From the NCBI RefSeq assembly GCF_013372205.1, contig NZ_CP053831.1:1612001-1676000 (forward strand): a DNA stretch of 64,000 nucleotides, read 5' to 3'. Under the pieces are notes generated by a model, which saw only the letters and a list, made by a program, of their open reading frames with translations, did not search any database and had not been told where the DNA came from. Of the stretch, positions 25,241 to 34,194 are shown piece by piece; within the stretch, counting starts at the first letter, position 1, and each line of letters opens with the position of its first letter. The position numbers and the translations under genes are program-made. This stretch comes from Campylobacter mucosalis. GTDB lineage: Bacteria > Campylobacterota > Campylobacteria > Campylobacterales > Campylobacteraceae.

Positions 25241-26002
25241 ATGAAACTAGGTTTTATCGGTGTTGGTAATATGGCAAGTGCGATGATATCGGCACTTTTT
25301 GGGCAAAAAATGTGTGCGTTTAGCAAAGGTAAAAATAGCGAGTTTTTAAGCAAAAATAGCGTTTGTATTTTAGACAGCGAAAAAGAGGTTGCCAAAAACG
25401 CAGATATCGTGATTTTAGCAGTTAAACCAAAAGATTACAACGCAATTTTAGACATCATAAAAGATGAGATGAGCGGTAAAATTTTAGTTAGTTTAGCTCC
25501 AAATTTTAGTATCACTCAGCTACAAAACACGCTAAAAAACGCAAAGATCGTCCGTGCTATGCCAAACACCCCAGCTCTTGTCAAATCAGCCACAACAGCA
25601 CTTTGCTTTGATAAAAATTTTAGCGATTTAGATAGGCAAAACGTGGCTGGTATCTTTAAAAGTTTTGGTGAAGTTTTTGAGATTAAAGAGAGTGAATTTG
25701 GGGCATTTGTAGGCATTGCTGGTAGCTTACCGGCTTATGCGTTTATGTTTATTGAAGCCCTTGCTGACGCTGCTGTTTTAAACGGACTAAATAGAAAAAT
25801 GGCTTATAAAATCGCTTCAAACGCCCTTTTAGGCTCAGCAAAAATGGCACTTACTAGCGATAAACACGTAGCAATGCTTAAAGACGAGGTCTGCTCACCA
25901 TCAGGCACCACGATCGAGGCGGTAGCGAGTTTGGAGAAAAACGGCTTTCGCTCGGCCGTGATTGAAGCGGTAAATGCGTGTGTGGCAAAATGCAAGAGCT
26001 AG
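25241..26002 (+). CDS. proC: ProC, pyrroline-5-carboxylate reductase
   Basis: A 253-residue reductase with an N-terminal Rossmann motif (GFIGVGNMASAM), VRAMPNTPALV in the middle, and the family signature in the C-terminal helical part (LKDEVCSPSGTTIEAV). It performs the last step of proline synthesis with NAD(P)H. I use the ATG at 25241, five bases after AAGGAG; the GTG at 25235 overlaps that ribosome site. It lies directly behind proA and overlaps the next gene by 13 bases. Confidence 0.94.
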   Translation: MKLGFIGVGNMASAMISALFGQKMCAFSKGKNSEFLSKNSVCILDSEKEVAKNADIVILAVKPKDYNAILDIIKDEMSGKILVSLAPNFSITQLQNTLKNAKIVRAMPNTPALVKSATTALCFDKNFSDLDRQNVAGIFKSFGEVFEIKESEFGAFVGIAGSLPAYAFMFIEALADAAVLNGLNRKMAYKIASNALLGSAKMALTSDKHVAMLKDEVCSPSGTTIEAVASLEKNGFRSAVIEAVNACVAKCKS

Positions 26003-27075
26003 AGCTACTTTATGAATTAGCGTTAAAAAACGTAAAATTTACAAACCGAAAATACTTTATCAGTGCAAATAAAACCCTACTTATCGGCGCAACTGGAAGC
26101 GGAAAAACAAGCCTGATTTGCGAGTATTTATCAAATTTCAAGCCAACTCAAAGACTATACATCGACTTAAATGATTTACGAGTAAAAAGGGCTAAAATAC
26201 TGCAAAATTTAAAGGAATTTTTACAGAGCAAAACAGAGATACAAGTTCTTTGTGTAGAAAACGTAAATACCGATGAACTGGGCTTTCTACAAGATATAAC
26301 AACCCAAAATATCATCATCAGCACCACACAAAAACACATAAAAATAGATGGGTTTGCGACAATAAATTTGCCCTATTTAGACTATGAGGAATTTATATCG
26401 TTTTTTAAGAAAAATTTAGATCCAGATATGCTTTTTAGCTATTTTTTGGCACACGGAGGTGCTGTAAAATCCTCGCTAATTGATGCAACAGAAGTGCCAC
26501 AAAGTCTTGCAAATAATCTAAAAAAAGAGCTAAATGAGATAGAATTAGCCGTGATAAAAGAGTGTGTCCTTAGGTGTAACGAGCAAGTTAGCGTGTTTGA
26601 AATTTACAAAAGTCTAAAAGAGCAGATAAAAATTTCAAAAGACAGCGTATATACGATATTTAACAAACTTGAAAATATCGGACTAATCTCAAATATCTCG
26701 CGTCTAAAAGAGCCAAAAGCGAGTAAAAAACTATATCTTAACGACTTTGCTTTGCGTAGTGCATTGTGCCTAAAAAAGGACTTTGCCAATACATTTGCAA
26801 ATGTAATTTTCTGTGAGCTTTTAAAATTTAAAGATGAAATTTGCTATACAAAAGAGCTTGAGTTTGTCCTTTTGCAAAGGAAACTAGCAATAGTTTGTAT
26901 GCCATTTACAGCTACAGAGATAGCGTTACTGAAATTTAAAAAACTTCATAGCACCTTAAAAGAGCTTGGCGTCACAAGGCTACACGCCATTAGCGTGACA
27001 AACTCGGCAAATCTAAGCATAGAGGGCATAAGATACGAGCTAATCCCATTTTCAAGGTGGGCGCTTGGAATTTAG
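25990..27075 (+). CDS. P-loop ATPase with C-terminal winged helix, function unknown
   Basis: A 361-residue protein with Walker A GATGSGKT (residues 33-40), a Walker-B-like strand ending VLCVENVN, and then a winged-helix-like section (VSVFEIYKSLKEQIKISKDSVYTIFNKLENIGLI). This layout resembles the AAA_14/DUF4143-type ATPases often seen in Campylobacter and archaea, whose roles are unsettled. The ATG at 25990 overlaps the end of proC, so it is probably cotranscribed with the proline genes; that need not mean a shared pathway. Confidence 0.75.
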   Translation: MQELELLYELALKNVKFTNRKYFISANKTLLIGATGSGKTSLICEYLSNFKPTQRLYIDLNDLRVKRAKILQNLKEFLQSKTEIQVLCVENVNTDELGFLQDITTQNIIISTTQKHIKIDGFATINLPYLDYEEFISFFKKNLDPDMLFSYFLAHGGAVKSSLIDATEVPQSLANNLKKELNEIELAVIKECVLRCNEQVSVFEIYKSLKEQIKISKDSVYTIFNKLENIGLISNISRLKEPKASKKLYLNDFALRSALCLKKDFANTFANVIFCELLKFKDEICYTKELEFVLLQRKLAIVCMPFTATEIALLKFKKLHSTLKELGVTRLHAISVTNSANLSIEGIRYELIPFSRWALGI

Positions 27076-27076
27076 C

Positions 27077-27439
27077 CTATGAAAAACGGCTAAAAAACGC
27101 GTATAGCCAGGTAAATGCACACAAGATATTTGCTATCATCACGGCAGCACTTCCTGCGTCTTTTGCAGCACCTGCAAGGGTGTGAAAATCAGCACTTGCT
27201 AAATCTACAACTCGCTCAATTGCCGAATTTAAACACTCAACAACCAGCACAAAAGCCATACAAAATATCAAAAATAGATTTAAAACAGCACCAAAATTCC
27301 AAAACATCAAAGAAAAAGCAAGTGGGGCAAAAATCCAAATCTCAAGCCTAAAACTCTGCTCGTTTTTGTAAATTTCAGCCAAACCCTTAATAGCGTAACC
27401 CCAGTTTTTTAAAAATTTATATTTTGGTTGATTTCTCAA
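27077..27439 (-). CDS. dgkA: DgkA, diacylglycerol kinase
   Basis: A 120-residue protein with three transmembrane helices. The family signature is seen as VVECLNSAIERVVD followed by AKDAGSAAVMIA. It is the small trimeric inner-membrane kinase that recycles diacylglycerol to phosphatidate. It is convergent with the ATPase gene, with one base between the stops. Confidence 0.95.
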   Translation of the reverse strand: MRNQPKYKFLKNWGYAIKGLAEIYKNEQSFRLEIWIFAPLAFSLMFWNFGAVLNLFLIFCMAFVLVVECLNSAIERVVDLASADFHTLAGAAKDAGSAAVMIANILCAFTWLYAFFSRFS

Positions 27440-27485
27440 ATTTGCTCCTTAAAATTGCTATAATCATAACTAAAAAAGGATTAAA

Positions 27486-28235
27486 ATGAAACTAATAAGC
27501 TGGAACGTAAACGGGCTTAGGTCTGCTACTAATAAAAATGCATTTGCGTGGGTTGATGAAGCAAAGCCCGATTTTTTGGCACTTCAAGAGATAAAGGTCA
27601 AAGAAGCTGACGTGCCAAATGAAATTTACAAGCTCGGTTTTAATGAGATTAGCCTAAACTCGGGGCTTAGAGCTGGATACTCTGGCGTGATGAGCCTAGC
27701 TAAATTTCAAACGACAACACATAAGGGGCGATTTTTTGACGATAGTGAAGGCAGGGTTTTAGAGCACCATTTTGGTGATGTCGTGCTTTTTAACATCTAT
27801 TTTCCAAATGGGCAAAAAGATGATGAGCGTTTATCTTACAAAATGGCGTTTTATAAGGCATTTTTGGCGTATTGTGATGAAATTTTAAAAAGTGGTAAAG
27901 AGATTATAATTTGTGGCGACGTAAATACGGCTCACACTGAGATTGATTTAAAAAATCCAAAGGCAAACGCCAAAACTAGCGGATTTTTACCCATTGAGAG
28001 AGCGTGGATTGATGAGCTTTTATCGCACGGATTTATTGACACGTTTAGGCATTTTTATCCGCAAAAAACGGACGCTTACTCGTGGTGGAGCTACAGGTTT
28101 AACGCAAGGACTAAAAATATCGGCTGGAGAATTGATTATTTTTTCATCTCAAATGGGCTAAAAAACGCATTTATAATGCCTGAAATTTTAGGCAGCGATC
28201 ATTGTCCGGTTGGGATTGAGATAGAGCTTGGCTAA
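27486..28235 (+). CDS. xth: Exodeoxyribonuclease III (Xth)
   Basis: A 249-residue EEP-fold nuclease: MKLISWNVNGLRS with the active-site Asn, LQEIKV with the metal-binding Glu, CGDVNTAH with the Asp/Asn pair, and C-terminal GSDHCPVGIEI with the catalytic Asp-His. It acts as AP endonuclease and 3' repair exonuclease. It complements Nfo, encoded 14 kb away in this window. It is convergent with tonB. Confidence 0.95.
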   Translation: MKLISWNVNGLRSATNKNAFAWVDEAKPDFLALQEIKVKEADVPNEIYKLGFNEISLNSGLRAGYSGVMSLAKFQTTTHKGRFFDDSEGRVLEHHFGDVVLFNIYFPNGQKDDERLSYKMAFYKAFLAYCDEILKSGKEIIICGDVNTAHTEIDLKNPKANAKTSGFLPIERAWIDELLSHGFIDTFRHFYPQKTDAYSWWSYRFNARTKNIGWRIDYFFISNGLKNAFIMPEILGSDHCPVGIEIELG

Positions 28236-28236
28236 A

Positions 28237-29037
28237 TTATTTATATTGCTTAAATTTCTTGATGTTAAACTCAATTGGTATGTTTATGCTTATCGTTTCA
28301 TTTTCGCCAATAAAATCAGTCGGTGGCTTTGGCAAAGGCGAAGCCCTGTAAAATAGCTCGGTGGCTTCACGTGCTAAAAGTTCGTATTTTGCTTTATCTT
28401 TTAAATTTGCAGATATGATTTTGCCATTTTTATCCATCACGATACGAACTTTAATAGTCTCCTCTTCGTTATTTAAAAGTGCTTGTTTTGGATAGCGTTT
28501 GTGTTTGTTTAAATGTGACATCACAAGCCCTTGATAGCTTTTAACCTGCGTTTTACTTGCTCCGCTTGAATTTGAAGCTATTTTTGTGCCTTGTGCACTA
28601 ATGGGAGCTGAAGCTACATCATCTTTTGCCACGGAATTTATAGGCGACTGTGTAGCCACTTGGGTTTTTGTTTCTATCTCTTTTTTTATCTTTTGTGTTT
28701 TTTTGACTATTTTTTTGGGTTTTTTCTCTTTTTTTGGCACACTAATTTCTGATTTTATCTCTTGCAAAGGTGCTAAAATTTCAGGCTCTGGCTCAGGCTT
28801 AGGTGTCTCTTGTTTATTCTGAACTAAGTTTGGTGCTACCTCTTTAAATTCGCCTATTGGCAAATCCGAAACTATCGCAATACTTTCAAAAACATCATCT
28901 TTTATAGGATAGTCAAAACCACCTAAATTATTTGAAATTTTGACATCATTTTTTGCTATTAAAAATGCAAAAAGCAAAGCGTGTATAAAACAGGCAAATA
29001 AAAAAGAGTTAAACCACGATAGTTTTGAAGCTTTCAT
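28237..29037 (-). CDS. tonB: TonB, energy transducer for outer-membrane receptors
   Basis: A 266-residue protein: one N-terminal membrane helix (about 9-27, SFLFACFIHALLFAFLIA), a periplasmic linker rich in Pro, Lys and Glu (about 75-150, with PKPEPEPE and many KK pairs), and the TonB C-terminal domain (SYQGLVMSHLNKHKRYPKQA, then MDKNGKII and SPLPKPPTDF). It is the last gene of the chaN-receptor-exbB-exbD-tonB operon and couples the proton gradient to the adjacent receptor. Confidence 0.93.
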   Translation of the reverse strand: MKASKLSWFNSFLFACFIHALLFAFLIAKNDVKISNNLGGFDYPIKDDVFESIAIVSDLPIGEFKEVAPNLVQNKQETPKPEPEPEILAPLQEIKSEISVPKKEKKPKKIVKKTQKIKKEIETKTQVATQSPINSVAKDDVASAPISAQGTKIASNSSGASKTQVKSYQGLVMSHLNKHKRYPKQALLNNEEETIKVRIVMDKNGKIISANLKDKAKYELLAREATELFYRASPLPKPPTDFIGENETISINIPIEFNIKKFKQYK

Positions 29038-29043
29038 ACTAAC

Positions 29044-29445
29044 TCAGTCAGGCATTTTGGTTGAAAATGCGATTTTTGAGTATTTAGCGAGTTTTACTCC
29101 CTCTACGACCTCCATAAGTTTTTCATAACTAACGCTTTTATCTACGTAAAAATAAATAACACTCTCTTTGTTGTTTAGGCTTTTTTCGTCCAATTTTTGC
29201 TCTAAATTCTCAAGTGTAATCATCTCATCTTTTATAAAAAGCTCAGATTTTTCATTTATGCTTAAAATAAGTGGCTTATCTGTGTCGCTCTTTTCTTCGC
29301 TTTTACTCATCGGTAGTTCTACTTTTACAGAGCTTGTAACAATTGGCGTAACGACCATAAATATGATAAGAAGCACGAGCATAACGTCAATAAACGGCGT
29401 TACGTTTATCTCGCTTAATTCACTCTCGTTATTTGTTAGCGTCAT
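29044..29445 (-). CDS. exbD: ExbD, TonB-complex proton channel subunit
   Basis: A 133-residue protein with the family N-terminus SEINVTPFIDVMLVLLIIFMV, in which Asp19 is the proton-carrying residue in the single transmembrane helix. A periplasmic domain follows. It overlaps exbB by 17 bases and precedes tonB by six, so the three are made together. Confidence 0.95.
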   Translation of the reverse strand: MTLTNNESELSEINVTPFIDVMLVLLIIFMVVTPIVTSSVKVELPMSKSEEKSDTDKPLILSINEKSELFIKDEMITLENLEQKLDEKSLNNKESVIYFYVDKSVSYEKLMEVVEGVKLAKYSKIAFSTKMPD

Positions 29446-30127
29446 TGTTGCTCCTTAGGGCTTTTAGATATACTTTTAAACCAAGCACACAAAGCTCGTC
29501 TTTAAATTTAGCATTAAGCCTTACAAAGTAGTTATATAAAAGCACAGCAGGAATGGCAGCTGCAAGTCCTAGTGCCGTTGCAAACAGGGCTTCGGCAATG
29601 CCAGGCGCAACTACTGCCAAACTTGCATTATTTGCACTTGCTATACCAATAAAGCTATTCATAATGCCCCAAACGGTACCAAAAAGTCCGATAAATGGGG
29701 CTGATGAGCCGATACTTGCAAGTATAGTTATCTTCTCTCTAATATCATTTGAAATTTGCATAACTCTTATGTCAACGGCGTTTCTTAATCTTTCGTTTGT
29801 ATTAGCGCAGCTTACTAACTCATCTTTGACATCGGTTAAAATTTTAGATAAAAAGCTTTCATCGCTTAGCCCTAAGTTATCATTTATATCTTTAAGCTCT
29901 TTTAGGCTTTGCGTGTCGTGTTTTAGCACTCCAAACGCCTTTTTAAACTGCGTAATTTTAACGAAAAATATCGTCCAAGACGCGATAGAAAACAGCACCA
30001 AAAGCACTATGACGCCCTTAACTACTATATGGGCGTTATTAAAAAGTGCGTTAAAGCTCATATCTATTTTAACCTCATCACCAAAAGCCAAAATTGCTGT
30101 AAAAAATATAATCCAAATTCTTATCAT
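29429..30127 (-). CDS. exbB: ExbB, TonB-complex motor subunit
   Basis: A 232-residue MotA/TolQ/ExbB-family protein with a signal-like N-terminus, a first membrane helix at about 35-60, and the two conserved helices around PFIGLFGTVWGIMNSF and APGIAEALFATALGLAAAIPAV. With ExbD it forms the proton-driven motor that energises TonB. It starts two bases after the receptor gene. Confidence 0.95.
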   Translation of the reverse strand: MIRIWIIFFTAILAFGDEVKIDMSFNALFNNAHIVVKGVIVLLVLFSIASWTIFFVKITQFKKAFGVLKHDTQSLKELKDINDNLGLSDESFLSKILTDVKDELVSCANTNERLRNAVDIRVMQISNDIREKITILASIGSSAPFIGLFGTVWGIMNSFIGIASANNASLAVVAPGIAEALFATALGLAAAIPAVLLYNYFVRLNAKFKDELCVLGLKVYLKALRSNNDANK

Positions 30128-30129
30128 TT

Positions 30130-32373
30130 TTAATACCTATATTCAAAATTTACATAATAAGTCCTGCCACGAGCAGCATTTGAAAAGATATAGACATTAT
30201 CGCCATTAGCGTTGTATGTCACCTGATTTGAGCCATTATTTGCGTGCAGGGCGTCAATGTAGTTTTTATTAAACACATTTTGCACTTCGCCTTTAATACT
30301 GAAATTTTTAGTAACTTCATAGCTTATATAAAGGTCATAAATGGTAGGAATTTTTGGCAAATCCTGCCTTGCAAGTTGGTCGCTAATATCATATTTATCG
30401 CCATTTTCTCTCTCATCAATCCCTGGATATACACGCTTTGCCTTGCCAGTAATCTTTGCAATCCCGCCGATATTTAACTTCTCATCAAACAATCTAGTGC
30501 CAAGCTCAACATTTGCGTAGTATTTTGGAAGCCCTGAAATTTGCGTGTAGCCAAAACCACCCATATAGCTTGAAGATGTCTCTGAGACTGGCGTTTTTGT
30601 CTCTTGCCTTGAGTAGCTACCCTTTACATAAAACACGCCCATATCATATTTTAGCTCAACTTCATAACCGCTCATTTTTACAAGCTCTGGGTCATTTATG
30701 TGAAAATAGTAGGTTGAACCTACATTAATGCGTAAATTTCTAATGAAATTTTTGATATGCGTTTGATAGCGAGTTAGTTTAAAACCAAACATATCGCCGT
30801 CTGTAAAAAGTCCGTCTTTATAGGCATTAAAGCCAAATTCAAAGGTCTTAGCACGTTCTGCTTTTAAAAATGGATTTACACTATTTCCTTGATCTGAACC
30901 AAAAAACATCTCCTGTATAGTCGGAGCTCTATTTGATACTGAGTAGCTAATATAAGGTTCAAAAAGGTCGTGAAATTTATACGATAGAGTAGCACTTGCG
31001 TTTAGGTATTTATCATCTCTATCTACATCTATTGCTCCCATTGGGATACAACCGGTATTATCATCACACTCTGGCTTATGACCTTTGATATTCCATTTTG
31101 TGTAGTTTAGATTGCCCTCAAGCGTAAGGTCTTTATAGCTTAGAGAATTTTCAAGATACACGCTCTTAAAACTCTGCTCTCCATTTGGGCTAAATGTGCT
31201 TGTGCCGTATCCGTAATTTCCTAACTCTGAATAGGCTATGTTGTTTTGATACTTTGTTTTTAGATAACTTATGCCATATCTACTTTGCAAACCTAGGTCA
31301 TCTGCTAGTTCAAATTTAGAAGTATTACCTATATCAAAGGTAAACGATCTATTCTCTTGTTCTAACTGACTACCACTTGTTAGCTTTGAAAGATCTTGCG
31401 TAGCGACATATCCGCCGTCAGAATATTTTTGATCTGCTGTGTTAAAAGATAGCATAAATTTAAAATCCACCAAGTCGTTATTTGGATTGTAACGATAGTC
31501 GTTTTGATATGTTTTAAAGTCCATTTTACGCCCAGCAAGTGAGTTTTTATAGCTTCTAAACTGCGTAACATTTGAGTGGTCACTACTTGTTAGCTCGGTT
31601 TTAAATAAAATTGAGCGTGGCTTTTGCGTTAGCATACTTGGAGTTGTTGGGGAGGATATATCATCTCCATACTCATCTTTACCTAAGCTATCTCCCATTT
31701 TATAGCCATCACCGGTTTTATAATCCTGCCTTATCTTACTTGTGCTATATCCAAATATAAATCCGATTTTTGCATCATCGCTTATTGGTGCTTTTGCTCC
31801 GATTGTTCCCATATAGCTTGGTCCTATGCCATTTGTGCCGTATGAGTATTTGCCCAAAAAGCCAAATATATTACCCTCTCTAACAACATCATCAACGCCT
31901 ATTGTTCGGTAGTTTGCCGAGCCCATAAGAGCATTTGCGTCATTTGAGCTACCACCCCTGTTTATATCAACGCCGATTAAGAAATTTTTATCAACCATCG
32001 TTGCAAAGGCATTTGTAGAACCGCCATTATGATAGCCATAACTATCCGATGAAGTCCCATAAAATGTCTGAGTAACCCCATCAACCTTTGAAGCAACCCT
32101 ACCAAAGCCAGTCATACCGCGTATATTTGTGCTAACGCCACCAATTGAAGGATCAATCTGCGTATAAGTACCTGGAATTCCACGAACAATAGAGTCAATA
32201 CTTTGCGTATCCTTACTTGAAATTTCTCTTGAGCTAACAGCACCCGTTGTCACAAACGCCTTATCTTCGCTACTTGTTTTATTTGCCGAAACATCAAGCG
32301 TTTCAAACTCAAACTCATTTGCGTTTAAAACGGCACAAAACGCAAACAAACTACCCCAAATTTTACCTTTCAT
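30130..32373 (-). CDS. TonB-dependent outer-membrane receptor (iron uptake, CtuA/Cj0178-like)
   Basis: A 747-residue receptor. After a signal peptide (MKGKIWGSLFAFCAVLNA) comes a plug with SIDSIVRGIPGTYTQ and STNIRGMTGFGRV (about 50-150), then a 22-strand-type barrel ending in the aromatic C-terminus RTYYVNFEYRY. A TonB-box-like segment FETLDVSA is near the N-terminus. I use the ATG at 32373 behind GGGAGAG; a TTG eight codons earlier lacks a ribosome site. Position beside chaN and exbB-exbD-tonB matches the C. jejuni Cj0177-Cj0181 locus, where the receptor is linked to host transferrin-type iron. Substrate here is an inference. Confidence 0.88.
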   Translation of the reverse strand: MKGKIWGSLFAFCAVLNANEFEFETLDVSANKTSSEDKAFVTTGAVSSREISSKDTQSIDSIVRGIPGTYTQIDPSIGGVSTNIRGMTGFGRVASKVDGVTQTFYGTSSDSYGYHNGGSTNAFATMVDKNFLIGVDINRGGSSNDANALMGSANYRTIGVDDVVREGNIFGFLGKYSYGTNGIGPSYMGTIGAKAPISDDAKIGFIFGYSTSKIRQDYKTGDGYKMGDSLGKDEYGDDISSPTTPSMLTQKPRSILFKTELTSSDHSNVTQFRSYKNSLAGRKMDFKTYQNDYRYNPNNDLVDFKFMLSFNTADQKYSDGGYVATQDLSKLTSGSQLEQENRSFTFDIGNTSKFELADDLGLQSRYGISYLKTKYQNNIAYSELGNYGYGTSTFSPNGEQSFKSVYLENSLSYKDLTLEGNLNYTKWNIKGHKPECDDNTGCIPMGAIDVDRDDKYLNASATLSYKFHDLFEPYISYSVSNRAPTIQEMFFGSDQGNSVNPFLKAERAKTFEFGFNAYKDGLFTDGDMFGFKLTRYQTHIKNFIRNLRINVGSTYYFHINDPELVKMSGYEVELKYDMGVFYVKGSYSRQETKTPVSETSSSYMGGFGYTQISGLPKYYANVELGTRLFDEKLNIGGIAKITGKAKRVYPGIDERENGDKYDISDQLARQDLPKIPTIYDLYISYEVTKNFSIKGEVQNVFNKNYIDALHANNGSNQVTYNANGDNVYIFSNAARGRTYYVNFEYRY

Positions 32374-32381
32374 AACTCTCC

Positions 32382-33194
32382 CTATTTTAGCACCCAAACA
32401 AAATCTGCTAAATTATTATTTAGATAAATTTCATCGCTATTATCCAAAGCGACCACAATAACGCTTTTTTTATTTTTAAAATCAATTAGATGAAGTGGCA
32501 CACCGATATTTTTAAAAATGTGTAAATTTCCAGCCACCAAAACGGCTCTATCTTGAGAGACTTGCAAAATATCAGCCATACGTCTATCCTTATACTGCTG
32601 TATACTAACTAGCTTGTCTGCAAGCTCACTATCCATATTGTGGTGCGATAAAATGGCTTGTTTAATCAGCTCTTTAACCTCGCTTGTTGTTGAAATTTCG
32701 CCCTTAAGTGGCATTGCTCCATTGTAAATTGTGGCAATTTCTGTTTTACTTAAATTTCCAGCCTTTAAATTTGCATTATAAAATGCCAGTTCAACAAGCG
32801 TTTTGTAATATCGATAGTCCCATTTACTATCCCAGTTTATCGCATTTTTAAGGCTATCATTTGGCATTGTTTTTGGTGTTTTATTAATTAAGTCTTGCTT
32901 TGAAACATCAATCATCTCAAGCACAACATTAGTTTGCGTGGTAATAAAATTTTCTAAAATCGCAACCCTTGCGACAGCATGATTAAAATTATTATGCTCC
33001 TCTCCAAGAAGTAAAATTTCAGCTTTATTTATATGCTTTATTAACTCATCAAAACTTATCTGTTTATTTTGCTTAATATCTATAATTTTTCCGATATTTT
33101 TTATATTATGAGTATCATTTTTTGATATATCAAAACTCGTAACACAGCCAGTTAAAATAAGTCCAACAAATAAAAAAACTATATTTTTATACAT
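32382..33194 (-). CDS. chaN: ChaN-family haem/iron-binding lipoprotein
   Basis: A 270-residue protein with a lipoprotein signal (MYKNIVFLFVGLILTGC, lipobox LTGC) and the ChaN/DUF399 fold motifs ILLLGEEHNN, VVLEMID and VLVAGNLHIF. ChaN in C. jejuni binds stacked haem and is coregulated with the TonB receptor. The ATG at 33194 is preferred because it starts the signal sequence; a Fur-box-like site overlaps it. The receptor gene follows after eight bases. Confidence 0.88.
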   Translation of the reverse strand: MYKNIVFLFVGLILTGCVTSFDISKNDTHNIKNIGKIIDIKQNKQISFDELIKHINKAEILLLGEEHNNFNHAVARVAILENFITTQTNVVLEMIDVSKQDLINKTPKTMPNDSLKNAINWDSKWDYRYYKTLVELAFYNANLKAGNLSKTEIATIYNGAMPLKGEISTTSEVKELIKQAILSHHNMDSELADKLVSIQQYKDRRMADILQVSQDRAVLVAGNLHIFKNIGVPLHLIDFKNKKSVIVVALDNSDEIYLNNNLADFVWVLK

Positions 33195-33210
33195 AATGAT
33201 TTCCGTTATC
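33192..33210 (-). promoter_or_regulatory. Candidate Fur box overlapping the chaN start
   Basis: On the minus strand GATAACGGAAATCATTATG matches 15 of 19 positions of the classical Fur consensus GATAATGATAATCATTATC. It overlaps the chaN ATG and its ribosome-binding region, an unusual position for an operator. The match is counted by eye, and Campylobacter Fur sites diverge from the E. coli consensus. Confidence 0.5.
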
Positions 33211-33276
33211 AATAATAAAAAGTGCAATGATAATATATCTTTTATTAAAAAAATATTATTTTTTTAACTGGTAAAA

Positions 33277-34194
33277 CTATTTTAAAAAATCAAAACCAAA
33301 TTCATCGTTAATATCTAAATTTGAAGGCACAATAGCTTTAAATTTTAAGCCACCAAACTCCAAAAACAGCTCATAAAAAGAACCCAAAAAATCAGCCTTT
33401 AAAACTTTCGCCTTATATCTATTGCCTATAACTATCTGCTCTGGGCGAAACATAAAATTATGCTGTTTTATCCACGCTTTAAACTCATCGGGTAAAGTTT
33501 CCACATCACTCACCAAGTTTATATCGCCTAAAAAACTTGCTATCTCGTAGCTAGATGGATTAAAATAAAGCTGTTTTGGTGTGTCATTTGCCAAAATAAC
33601 TCCGTTTTTAATAAGTGCTATTTTATCACTTATTAAAAATGCATCTTGCTTATCGTGCGTTACCATTATCGCACTTAGGGCATTTTGCTTTATCATATCT
33701 TTTAACTCAGCCCTTAAAACGTTACGCAAATTATGATCTAAATTTGCAAACGGCTCATCAAGTAAAAGCAACTTCTCTTTATTTGCTACTGCCCTTGCAA
33801 AAGCAACTCGTTGAGCCTGACCACCTGAAATTTGATCGCACATTTTATCTTTTATAGCCTCTATTTTAAATTTACCCAAAAGCTCTTTAGTGATAGAGGC
33901 TCTTTGATTTTTTGGTGTTTTTAACAGAGCAAACTCAATATTTTCATAGACATTTAAATGCGGAAATAAAGCGTAGTTTTGAAACATCATAGCAACACCG
34001 CAATTAATTTTTAACTCCCCACTATCTTTATTTTCAAGCCCGGCAATGATACGCAAAAGAGTGCTTTTACCACAGCCACTTTCGCCTAAAATGGTTAGAA
34101 TTTCGCCCTCATTTAAAGCAAGACTTACATCTTTTAACACACTTTGTTTGCCAAAATTTTTATTTAAATTACTAATTTTTAAAATTTCACTCAT
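33277..34194 (-). CDS. cfbpC: CfbpC, ferric iron ABC transporter ATPase
   Basis: A 305-residue ABC ATPase with Walker A GESGCGKST, signature ISGGQAQRVAFARA, Walker B LLLLDEPFANLD and switch His in MVTHDKQD. A short C-terminal regulatory region of the FbpC/PotA type follows (FMFRPEQIVIG). It powers the CfbpB permease. Its start overlaps cfbpB by four bases, making a tight cfbpA-B-C operon. Confidence 0.93.
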   Translation of the reverse strand: MSEILKISNLNKNFGKQSVLKDVSLALNEGEILTILGESGCGKSTLLRIIAGLENKDSGELKINCGVAMMFQNYALFPHLNVYENIEFALLKTPKNQRASITKELLGKFKIEAIKDKMCDQISGGQAQRVAFARAVANKEKLLLLDEPFANLDHNLRNVLRAELKDMIKQNALSAIMVTHDKQDAFLISDKIALIKNGVILANDTPKQLYFNPSSYEIASFLGDINLVSDVETLPDEFKAWIKQHNFMFRPEQIVIGNRYKAKVLKADFLGSFYELFLEFGGLKFKAIVPSNLDINDEFGFDFLK

